In this document: positions 14,394-20,372 of the stretch, piece by piece
How positions within the stretch are numbered: position 1 is the stretch's first letter
Layout: each line of letters begins with the position of its first letter
NCBI RefSeq assembly: GCF_946478835.1
Contig: NZ_CAMLDV010000055.1
Location: 1-20,372 of the forward strand
Source: an uncultured Bdellovibrio sp.
Lineage (GTDB): Bacteria; Bdellovibrionota; Bdellovibrionia; Bdellovibrionales; Bdellovibrionaceae
Direction of reading: 5' to 3'
Length of the DNA: 20,372 nucleotides
Notes under the pieces: generated by a model
What the model was told of the DNA's origin: nothing
The model's input: the letters and a program-made list of their open reading frames with translations, nothing else
Databases searched by the model: none
Made by a program: the position numbers and the translations under genes

Positions 14394-14786
14394 ATGAAAG
14401 AACAGAAATTAAAACGTGGTATTTTGTGTTTGTATGCGGTGATCTTGGTTCAAGTCGGAATGGGTGTTTATACTTTATGGGCGACTGTAAACGCTTATAT
14501 TAGCGTAAACAAGATCCTATCTGAAAATCCTGAATTGAATCTGCCATCATTTGGTTATGGAGCAATCAGCGGTTCGATTATCTGTTCGGTGCTGATGATC
14601 GTCCTAACTTACTATGTAATTAAGGATCTCAAACAGAAAAAGACATGGGCATGGGTGGGAGCGCTGGTAGTACTTTTATTCTCAGCTCCAAGTTTTGCTC
14701 TTCCAGCGTCGATCATCGGTTTGATCAGTTTGCTAGATGAAGAAGTTCGAAATGACTTCATCGCGGATTTACAAAAAGCAATTTAA
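14394..14786 (+). CDS. Small membrane protein, function unknown
   Basis: 130 residues. Three clear hydrophobic stretches are seen: about 9-33 (ILCLYAVILVQVGMGVYTLW), 53-76 (FGYGAISGSIICSVLMIVLT) and 85-114, long enough to be one or two segments (WVGALVVLLFSAPSFALPAS). The N-terminus is basic (MKEQKLKRG) and the C-terminus acidic (LLDEEVRNDFIADLQKAI). I recognise no family or catalytic motif. Start: ATG at 14394 with GGAGG five bases before it; upstream in-frame ATGs at 14346 and 14382 have poor or structured ribosome sites. It stands alone between the fadB terminator and its own terminator at 14794. Confidence 0.75.
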   Translation: MKEQKLKRGILCLYAVILVQVGMGVYTLWATVNAYISVNKILSENPELNLPSFGYGAISGSIICSVLMIVLTYYVIKDLKQKKTWAWVGALVVLLFSAPSFALPASIIGLISLLDEEVRNDFIADLQKAI

Positions 14787-14793
14787 TATTTTT

Positions 14794-14819
14794 AAGCCCA
14801 CAGCAACGTGGGCTTTTTT
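14794..14819 (+). terminator. Intrinsic terminator
   Basis: AAGCCCAC (14794-14801) and GTGGGCTT (14808-14815) around a 6-base loop, followed by T. It ends the small membrane protein gene. Confidence 0.88.
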
Positions 14820-14895
14820 GTTTCTAATTTGGAAACAACTGAACAAAGCGCTGCGGCGGAATTCTTTCTCAAATAGCTTTTCGGTATAGTTCTTT

Positions 14896-14923
14896 TATAA
14901 TTACTCCAGAGCAGAACTGGAGT
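14896..14923 (+). promoter_or_regulatory. -10 box and inverted repeat before the TPR lipoprotein gene
   Basis: A perfect TATAAT at 14896-14901; the -35 region (TAGCTT at 14874-14879) is weak. Two bases later lies a perfect inverted repeat ACTCCAG (14903-14909) / CTGGAGT (14917-14923) with loop AGCAGAA. Its right arm contains the GGAG ribosome site (14919-14922) for the ATG at 14929. It could be an operator across the transcript start or an RNA hairpin hiding the ribosome site. Confidence 0.5.
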
Positions 14924-14928
14924 TGTTC

Positions 14929-16371
14929 ATGATAAAAAATTGGATCGTTCTTGTCGTTTTATCGCTGACTATGATTTCTTGCGCGTCTCTCACCAAACAA
15001 GGGCAAGAGGCTTTGGAAGAGGGGAAATACGAAAAAGCTCTGTCCTTGTTCGAGCAAGCCTATAAAAACAACTCCAATGATCCTGATGCGAGGGAAGGTC
15101 TTCGCAAAGCGCAACAGATGTGGCTTGAGCGCAAGCTTATTGATGTACGCTTACTTCGTTTAGGAAGTAATTTTGGGGATAGTGAATCATTGCTTCTTAA
15201 TATCATCCACAACGAAAATCAGTGGCAGGTTTTCCCGACGGGAGCGGCTTTTGCAACTCAGACTGAAGAGATCAAACTCTTCGCGGAGCGAGTAGAGAAG
15301 CGAATCGACGAGTATCTGCAAAAATCAAATCCACTTGCGGCTCAGTATGAATTTAATCGCAATAACTTTATTCTTGAAAAAGCTCTGGCTCACAATACGG
15401 CGGTTATAAAAAACGACATTTATGTACGTGGTAAACAATTTTGCCAAGCGATGCAGAAATCTTTGAAAGCAGATGAATACTATACAGGACAATGGCTGCA
15501 AAAGACTTGCATGGTTTGGAAAATCCCAGTGAAAGTTCCGAAGCTCAAAAACTCGGTGGCTCTTTTTAAGGACGTCAAGGTCAAGACAGTCGTTCAAGGA
15601 ATGACCCCTGAACTGAGTGGAATTTTAGACGACAATGTAAAGAAAGCTTTTATGGAGTCCAAATGGCACGATCCTGAGGGAAAAGTGACTTTGGATTTAA
15701 ATGTTGACGGCAAGTTCACTTCCGAGAAGTTTGAAACGGATGTGCAAAGAGCTAAAACTTACTATGTACAAATCCCGTATAAGGAAACATCCAAAAGAAT
15801 TAAAGAACCAAAAAAAGATTCAAATGTCTTTAGCTTGATGTCTTTGTTGTTGGGTTCATCATCGAATGAAGAAGTTTACGATAACGGAGATGGAACCGAG
15901 ACTGTGATCACGACGAAGTACCGCTCTGAAGAACGAGTTCACAGATACAATGCCGTAGAAATGAAATCGCTCAAAACTCTTCGCGGAAAACTACAAGCAG
16001 GTCTTGATAAGCAAAGCTTCGTCGTGGATCTCAACGAACGCTATTCGTTTTTAGAAGACCGTCACTCTGAAAACTTCCCTGACGTGGGGCTAAAGCCAAC
16101 GAATCCCGTTTTCATTACGGACGCCCAATGGGTACAAACTATGAGTCAGGGGCTTATTAATGATCTTACAAGAAAACTGCAAAGCAGTTGGGTGGATCGT
16201 TTTTGCGCGCCAGAACCGAACAAAGAATCTTTGAGTGAAAGAGAAGACGCCTATCGCTGTGGTTATCAAGTCAGTGTGATGGCTCCAGAAAAGCTTCGTC
16301 AGTTTTATCTTAAAACGTGGCAGATTAAGTACGAGGACTGGCTTGATCTGATCAATGGAAATAAATCTTAA
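14929..16371 (+). CDS. TPR-containing lipoprotein, function unknown
   Basis: 480 residues. Residues 1-17 are a lipoprotein signal peptide and C18 the likely lipidated cysteine (SLTMISCAS; Met at -3 is unusual but tolerated). Residues about 23-62 form a TPR-like helix pair (KQGQEALEEGKYEKALSLFE, then DPDAREGLRKAQQM). The rest (about 70-480) is a large extracytoplasmic region with no domain I recognise. It includes a stretch with VPKLKNSVALFKDVKVKTVV, a DLNVDGKF segment, a basic linker (KRIKEPKKD) and a GDGTETVITTKYR turn. Four more cysteines (KQFCQAM, KTCMVW, RFCAPE, YRCGYQ) could form disulfides. Start: ATG at 14929 with GGAG six bases upstream. It is a single-gene unit. TPR lipoproteins often hold outer-membrane assemblies, but the role here is unknown. 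Confidence 0.8.
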   Translation: MIKNWIVLVVLSLTMISCASLTKQGQEALEEGKYEKALSLFEQAYKNNSNDPDAREGLRKAQQMWLERKLIDVRLLRLGSNFGDSESLLLNIIHNENQWQVFPTGAAFATQTEEIKLFAERVEKRIDEYLQKSNPLAAQYEFNRNNFILEKALAHNTAVIKNDIYVRGKQFCQAMQKSLKADEYYTGQWLQKTCMVWKIPVKVPKLKNSVALFKDVKVKTVVQGMTPELSGILDDNVKKAFMESKWHDPEGKVTLDLNVDGKFTSEKFETDVQRAKTYYVQIPYKETSKRIKEPKKDSNVFSLMSLLLGSSSNEEVYDNGDGTETVITTKYRSEERVHRYNAVEMKSLKTLRGKLQAGLDKQSFVVDLNERYSFLEDRHSENFPDVGLKPTNPVFITDAQWVQTMSQGLINDLTRKLQSSWVDRFCAPEPNKESLSEREDAYRCGYQVSVMAPEKLRQFYLKTWQIKYEDWLDLINGNKS

Positions 16372-16376
16372 ACAAA

Positions 16377-16406
16377 AAAAAGCCAACCCACTGAGGTTGG
16401 CTTTTT
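16377..16406. terminator. Bidirectional intrinsic terminator
   Basis: AAAAAGCCAACC (16377-16388) pairs perfectly with GGTTGGCTTTTT (16395-16406) around loop CACTGA. A/T runs flank both arms, so it can serve the TPR lipoprotein gene (+) and the convergent small secreted protein gene (-). Confidence 0.92.
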
Positions 16407-16426
16407 CGTTATGTAAGGCCGAGGTC

Positions 16427-16858
16427 TTATTTCAACTTCAACTGAATTTTACAAATGTCATAAGATTGATTAATCACTGTGTAGTATCCACTTTCGTTGA
16501 AAGTGAGACCCGAGTACAAGCGAATACGGCGTTGATCTGGATAAACAATTTCCCCCATGCCGTCGCAAGAGCCATCAGTCACTTGAATGCCGACTTCTTT
16601 ACCTGCTGGAATTTTCAAATTCACAGTAATGGCCATGCCGTACATCATCGCTTTATCGCAGCCTTTTTGAAGCTCCTCAAGTGAGCACTCGCCATCATAA
16701 GGACCTTTGGGAGCTTGTTTAGTCAGGACATCGACTGCACTGCGTGCTTGAAGGCTTAGCATATTGTCAGGAACGTCAGATTGATTGCCGGCCATTGCCG
16801 CTGTTGTTGAACCAAGAACCGCCGCCAACACCACTAAAGACATAATTTGCTTTTTCAT
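16427..16858 (-). CDS. Small secreted four-cysteine protein, function unknown
   Basis: 143 residues. Residues 1-23 are a signal peptide (MKKQIMSLVVLAAVLGSTTA, cleavage after AMA). The mature part has four cysteines (C58, C67, C98, C136), probably two disulfides, and beta-type stretches at the C-terminal half (AITVNLKIPAGKEVGIQVTD, RRIRLYSGLTF, YYTVINQSYDICKIQLKLK). This suggests a small beta-sandwich secreted to the periplasm or beyond. I know no family for it. Start: ATG at 16858 with AGGAG five bases upstream; an ATG at 16888 would only add a non-signal extension. It is alone in its transcription unit and ends at the bidirectional terminator. Confidence 0.82.
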   Translation of the reverse strand: MKKQIMSLVVLAAVLGSTTAAMAGNQSDVPDNMLSLQARSAVDVLTKQAPKGPYDGECSLEELQKGCDKAMMYGMAITVNLKIPAGKEVGIQVTDGSCDGMGEIVYPDQRRIRLYSGLTFNESGYYTVINQSYDICKIQLKLK

Positions 16859-16880
16859 AAAAACTCCTTTGAATGATTTT

Positions 16881-16898
16881 GCTAACATCAGCGTTAGC
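16881..16898 (-). promoter_or_regulatory. Small perfect hairpin in the leader of the secreted protein gene
   Basis: GCTAAC / GTTAGC with a 6-base loop, 22 bases before the start codon at 16858. It could be an operator or an RNA leader hairpin. No clear -10/-35 pair was found around it. Confidence 0.3.
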
Positions 16899-16987
16899 GT
16901 TTCGCAGAGTTAATAAAGCAACCGCGGTGCCACGTTTTTCAGACGTAAAAACACCTTAAAATCGATTGGAAAAGTGCCTTGTCGAGA

Positions 16988-17037
16988 TCCCGGCAGAGGG
17001 GCCTGCCGGCGCATCGGCAGGTGCTGAAAGAGCGGCA
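16988..17037. repeat. GC-rich REP-like palindromic stretch
   Basis: CCGGCAG (16990-16996) and CTGCCGG (17003-17009) form a perfect 7-base stem, and CGGCAG occurs twice more within the next 30 bases. It is far more GC-rich than its surroundings and lies just past the stop of the FAD oxidoreductase gene. No T tract follows on either strand, so it is not a standard terminator. Confidence 0.45.
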
Positions 17038-17043
17038 GGGAAA

Positions 17044-18228
17044 TTAAAATTTAAAACGGTTGATATTCAAATGCGCCGGGATAGTTTTGCCAAACATTCC
17101 ACTGACAAGCGTGCGAGCCCCATTAAAACTCAAACCCATTCCATGTCCAGAGCAGCCTGCCATCACATGAATGTTCTCGTTCTGGGGCAAGGCGCCCAAC
17201 ATCATCTGACCATCCGGAGAAAATCCCATAATGCCAGACCATTGATGCGCGATCTTGGCTTGAGGTCCATATTTGAAATGACCTTTCACAAAATCGTACA
17301 AGGCTGTTTGAATTAAATCTGTTGTCGCATCCTCGTGAGTATTTTCTTGTTCGATGGCGAGATTTCTAAAACCACCAATCAACAAATGTCCGGTCGGAAG
17401 TTGTCTAAAATAACAAAGATGTTTCGTGAGATAACAAGGGCCTTTGACGAAAGCAGGCAACGGCTCTGTAAGAAGAATCTGTCCTCGGCCGGGTTTAATG
17501 ATAGAATTAAATTTCTCAAGCACCAAAGGAAGATAAGCATTCAAAGTGATAACGACTTGAGCGCTTTCAAAAATTCCTTTTGAAGTGCGAATCACCGGTG
17601 TAGATGAAGATTTATCAATCGCTAAAACTTCATGTTCTTCATAAATATCAACATTCAGTTTCGCACGCATCTTTTGCAGAAGCTTGATCGGATGAATGTA
17701 GCCGTCACCAGTGTATTGAATACCGCCTTCAAAACCCGTAACCCCGTAGTCCTTTTCCATCTCTTGCGGGCCGACTTCATAAACGTCAATACCAGATTCG
17801 CGCATGACAGCCGCAATGTTTTTGTATTTCTCCCAATGAGTTTCACTAGGAGCAACGGTGCAAGAACCCGTGTGACGGAAATCCACCTCATCCCAGGCGT
17901 CTTCAATGATATGCTTAAGAAGAAGCTCACGGTTCTCTTCAGAAAATTTCCAAATCTCGACGGCTTTAGAAAGACCGAATTGTTCTTTAAGCTTGATAAA
18001 ATGTTCCGTGGATCCGCAAGTCACAAAGCCCGCATTGCGGCCGCTGGCACCAAAGCCCACGCGGTGTTTTTCAAGAATTGCGATTTTTAATTTCGGATTT
18101 TCTTTTTGCAGCCAGTACGTCGTCGAAAGTCCCGCAATCCCACCACCAATAATCACAATATCGTATTTCGAAGTTTTAGCAGTGGGGGCGTTAGAGACTT
18201 TTTCTTGGAGCCAATAAGACATGCTCAT
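17044..18228 (-). CDS. FAD-dependent oxidoreductase (DAO / PuuB-like)
   Basis: 394 residues of the D-amino-acid-oxidase superfamily. The N-terminal FAD site is complete: IVIIGGGIAGLSTTYWL (GGGIAG at 28-33), E53 at the end of the second strand, then VGFGASGRNAGFVTCG (57-72). The C-terminal FAD contact GCSGHGMGLSFNGARTLVSG is also present. Such enzymes oxidise C-N bonds of amino acids or amines; the ASGRNAG pattern and size match gamma-glutamylputrescine oxidase-like proteins, but the substrate cannot be told. Start: ATG at 18226-18228 with AAGGA six bases upstream; a second ATG two codons on is also possible. It begins 9 bases after the GNAT gene, so they form an operon. No signal peptide; cytoplasmic. 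Confidence 0.88.
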   Translation of the reverse strand: MSMSYWLQEKVSNAPTAKTSKYDIVIIGGGIAGLSTTYWLQKENPKLKIAILEKHRVGFGASGRNAGFVTCGSTEHFIKLKEQFGLSKAVEIWKFSEENRELLLKHIIEDAWDEVDFRHTGSCTVAPSETHWEKYKNIAAVMRESGIDVYEVGPQEMEKDYGVTGFEGGIQYTGDGYIHPIKLLQKMRAKLNVDIYEEHEVLAIDKSSSTPVIRTSKGIFESAQVVITLNAYLPLVLEKFNSIIKPGRGQILLTEPLPAFVKGPCYLTKHLCYFRQLPTGHLLIGGFRNLAIEQENTHEDATTDLIQTALYDFVKGHFKYGPQAKIAHQWSGIMGFSPDGQMMLGALPQNENIHVMAGCSGHGMGLSFNGARTLVSGMFGKTIPAHLNINRFKF

Positions 18229-18237
18229 GAGTTGTCC

Positions 18238-18786
18238 TTAAAGATACTTGATCATTTCTTCAGCCGTGCAACGACAAGGTTTTCCATCGCGCACACATTC
18301 ATAGTCGATATCAATCCAATACTCTGGATGAGTCGTCACACTTTGAAAGCCAAATTTAGTAAGATAACGAATCGAAGAATTATTCGGAGACTCTTTCCAT
18401 GCGTGAGTCACAATGGCTAAAGTTCCTAATTTTTTAAAACATTCAATGGCGGCCTCAGAAAGTTTTGGTCCCCAGCCGCTACCTTGCGCTTCAGGTGCTA
18501 AGAACAGACTTTGAAAATAGCCTACTTTTTCAAGAGGCACATTCCACAAATCAGGACGAAGTTTTGAGCCTTTGCCTTTGCTCCAAGCGCCTGGCGGGTA
18601 GGCCAAGCGGAAGCCTTGAATGCCTTTATCGTCCACCAAAACAAAAGAGCACATCACGTCGCCCACAAGGGCCTTTCGATAACACTCTTGCAGTTCTTCA
18701 AGATTAAAATAATTCAAACCAATCGTACGATCGGTGAATGTTTTCACTTGAGGAAGGTCAGATAATTCTAGAGGACGAATGTGCAT
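18238..18786 (-). CDS. GNAT-family N-acetyltransferase
   Basis: 182 residues. The acetyl-CoA binding motif A is clear: FLAPEAQGSGWGPKLSEAA, with Q101-G106 as the Q-x-x-G-x-G/A loop. It follows the beta strand KVGYFQSLFLAP and precedes VTHAWKESPNNSSIRYLTKF, GFQSV, which is the usual end of a GNAT fold. After the fold a short tail carries three cysteines (YECVRDGKPCRCTAEEM), which may bind metal. The substrate is unknown. The start ATG lacks a good ribosome site, so a leaderless or coupled start is possible. It lies 37 bases after the CPXCG gene and 9 bases before the FAD oxidoreductase, so co-function with an amine or amino-acid oxidase is possible (inference). Confidence 0.85.
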   Translation of the reverse strand: MHIRPLELSDLPQVKTFTDRTIGLNYFNLEELQECYRKALVGDVMCSFVLVDDKGIQGFRLAYPPGAWSKGKGSKLRPDLWNVPLEKVGYFQSLFLAPEAQGSGWGPKLSEAAIECFKKLGTLAIVTHAWKESPNNSSIRYLTKFGFQSVTTHPEYWIDIDYECVRDGKPCRCTAEEMIKYL

Positions 18787-18823
18787 AGGCCCATAAACTC
18801 ACATTCAGAAATTCTGGTCAAGA

Positions 18824-19027
18824 TCATATCGGCATCTCGTCATAACCCGCTCCACGGCCGACTCTTAGGGAAAATTTATGATGAGATTCGTTCCAGATGG
18901 CGTGGATATCAATAGGATGGCAGCAGACGTCGCAATCCCAAATAAATTCCTGATCAGCTCCATCCTCAAGATGAATGGTGATTCCGAATTTTTCGCGGCA
19001 GAAGGGGCATTGAACTTTGTATTCCAT
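18824..19027 (-). CDS. CPXCG-motif cysteine-rich small protein
   Basis: 67 residues from the ATG at 19025-19027. Cysteines come in two groups, QCPFCREKF (C7, C10) and WDCDVCCHPIDI (C32, C35, C36), spaced as in the CPXCG family of small putative zinc-binding proteins. The family's usual Gly after the second Cys is Arg here. The region between (GITIHLEDGADQEFIWDCDV) also matches the family well. No function is known for the family. An in-frame TTG at 19079-19081 would add 18 residues with no homology to the family; the ATG has a partial AAGAAGG upstream and fits the usual length. It is on the same strand as the GNAT gene 37 bases downstream. Confidence 0.82.
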   Translation of the reverse strand: MEYKVQCPFCREKFGITIHLEDGADQEFIWDCDVCCHPIDIHAIWNESHHKFSLRVGRGAGYDEMPI

Positions 19028-19111
19028 AAAGGCCTTCTTTGTTAGACCACCTTTATTTTCATAGAGGCGGCCCACTTTCAAAAGACCTTGTGCCGAAATA
19101 CAGGTTCTTTT

Positions 19112-20372
19112 CTAGACGTCTTTACCTAGAGCGTTTGTGAGAACCTTATGAGTAAAAAAGAACAGAACCGCAGGAATCAGACTTAAGCCTGCAAGAAGCA
19201 GGAAAAACTCATCTTTGGCGATTCTCTCATAGTAACTTCCGATGTAACCTGCGATATAGTTTCCAAAGAACGTCGCAAGGAACCACACACCCATCATCAT
19301 CGAAACAATCTTCGCTGGAGAAACTTTCGTCACCAAGGAAAGACCAATCGGAGAAATGTAAAGCTCACCCAACGTCAGCAAGAATGTAGATCCCAAAAGC
19401 CACATCACATTGCCTTTACCAGCACCCACAGCTTGCGCCGCAAGATACATGATAACTAATGCCACAGCACCAAGAACACAGCCAATAGCCATCTTAGTCA
19501 CAGTGCCGGGAGCTTTATTGCTACGCGCTCTCCAAGCCCAATAACGATCTAAAAGAGGAGCAAAGAAGACAATCACAAGAGGATTGAAAGACTGATACCA
19601 CGTCGAAGGAATTTCAAAACCGAAGAAGTTCCAATCGGTACTTTGATCAGACCACAATTGCAGAGTGTTGCCTTGTTGTTCGTAAACACCCCAGAAGAAA
19701 ATCGTGACCATACACAAGAAGGTCAATGCAATCGTGCGAGCCCATTCTTCTTTCGTCATCGGTTGTTGAGCTTTGGCTTCAACTTCTTTGATCGATTGTT
19801 TCTGCTCTGTTTGCGGAAGATGTTTTCCACCGAAGTGATAAATCACCAAAGACACAAGCATGCCGACGCCCGCCGCACCAAAGCCCCAGTGCCATCCCAC
19901 TCTTTGTCCCAAAGTTCCGCAGATTAACGGAGACAAGATCGCGCCTAGGTTGATACCCATATAGAAAATCGTATAGGCACCGTCACGGCGAGGATCGTTC
20001 TCGGCATAAAGACCACCGACTTGAGTTGAAATATTTGGTTTAAAGAAACCATTACCCAAAATCAGGAACAATAAAGCCGGGAAGAACATGCTTTCTACGG
20101 CCATCAAAAAGTGACCGATCGCCATTAAGACACCGCCGACATAAACGGAACGTCTTTGCCCGATAAAACGGTCGGCAATAATGCCTCCGAAGAACGGAGT
20201 AAAATAAACAAAGCCCGTGTAAAGCCCGTAAATCTGAGAAGACAGAGCCTGGTGGGAGAGCTCTCCATAGAAGGACTCTAGAACGCTTTTGATCGTCGCA
20301 TATCCAAAGACCTCTTTGCCGGCATCGGCCTGCTGGAAAAGGTGCTGGATCATGTAAAGTACGAGAAGAACC
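19112..20372 (-). CDS. POT-family proton-dependent peptide transporter, 5' end outside window
   Basis: About 420 residues are visible and the frame runs off the window end, reading VLLVLYMIQHLF. In the family the sequence before this is F-x-E-R-F-x-Y-Y-G-M-R-A-L, so the ATG at 20353 is internal and the gene is 5'-incomplete. The proton-coupling ExxER motif would lie outside. Family signatures: GGIIADRFIGQRRSVYVGG, then GNGFFKPNISTQVGGLY, and the second PTR2 signature FYMGINLGAILSPLICG. Several more membrane spans follow (LTFLCMVTIFFWGVYEQQGN, LLGSTFLLTLGELYISPIGL, MMGVWFLATFFGNYIAGYIG). It brings di- and tripeptides into the cytoplasm with protons. The end, ALGKDV, is short and polar. Confidence 0.92.
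   Translation of the reverse strand, partial: VLLVLYMIQHLFQQADAGKEVFGYATIKSVLESFYGELSHQALSSQIYGLYTGFVYFTPFFGGIIADRFIGQRRSVYVGGVLMAIGHFLMAVESMFFPALLFLILGNGFFKPNISTQVGGLYAENDPRRDGAYTIFYMGINLGAILSPLICGTLGQRVGWHWGFGAAGVGMLVSLVIYHFGGKHLPQTEQKQSIKEVEAKAQQPMTKEEWARTIALTFLCMVTIFFWGVYEQQGNTLQLWSDQSTDWNFFGFEIPSTWYQSFNPLVIVFFAPLLDRYWAWRARSNKAPGTVTKMAIGCVLGAVALVIMYLAAQAVGAGKGNVMWLLGSTFLLTLGELYISPIGLSLVTKVSPAKIVSMMMGVWFLATFFGNYIAGYIGSYYERIAKDEFFLLLAGLSLIPAVLFFFTHKVLTNALGKDV

Noticed and set aside
16905..16945. T-box-like sequence GTGGCACCGCGG on the minus strand before the small secreted protein gene
   Set aside because: It matches the T-box core closely, but no competing terminator follows, there is no visible stem I/specifier region, and the downstream gene is not an aminoacyl-tRNA or amino-acid gene. 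Probably chance.

Overview
The window is ordinary bacterial chromosome, densely coded on both strands, moderate in G+C (estimated by eye in the mid 40s percent), with no phage, transposase, CRISPR, rRNA or tRNA that I can see. Secreted proteins and a lipoprotein point to a Gram-negative cell. The chemotaxis-type genes, the degenerate HD-GYP-like protein and the general style of the proteins suggest a Bdellovibrio-like organism (Bdellovibrionota). That placement is an inference from gene style; no marker gene here fixes it.

Layout. 1-2550: the end of an unidentified + strand gene, then a tight minus-strand signalling operon, cheY > cheX > a receiver/HD-domain protein, behind a good sigma-28 (FliA)-like promoter. 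2613-3165: a divergent small LuxR-type regulator ending in a strong terminator. Two near-identical AGTTTT/AAAACT palindromes sit in the shared control region, one on each side. 3186-3656: a hotdog acyl-CoA thioesterase. 3657-5197 (minus): two overlapping secreted-protein genes, the larger probably a divergent lysozyme/lytic-transglycosylase-like protein. 5243-10026 (minus): a chain reading maeB (malic enzyme catalytic part) > a separate phosphotransacetylase-like part > chrA > hflX. The two maeB pieces look like one normal MaeB split by a small out-of-frame deletion.

10027-10461 is the only gene-free stretch above 300 bases; it holds a run of nested inverted repeats that could be a structured RNA. 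10462-14202 (+): fadA/fadI-type thiolase and a two-domain fadB/fadJ-type protein, together the last three steps of each beta-oxidation round. They are separated by a remarkable long hairpin with perfect 31-base arms. 14394-16371 (+): a small membrane protein and a TPR lipoprotein of unknown function, each between good terminators. 16427-20372 (minus): a small secreted protein, then a probable CPXCG protein > GNAT acetyltransferase > FAD oxidoreductase cluster, then a POT-family peptide transporter cut by the window end.

The metabolic theme is use of fatty acids and peptides: thioesterase, thiolase, hydratase/dehydrogenase, malic enzyme (which makes NADPH and pyruvate from TCA-cycle malate) and a peptide importer. 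I did not find a convincing new multi-gene system. The items most worth a second look are the split maeB, the giant hairpin between fadA and fadB, the twin palindromes with the sigma-28-like promoter at the signalling locus, and the structured region upstream of fadA.
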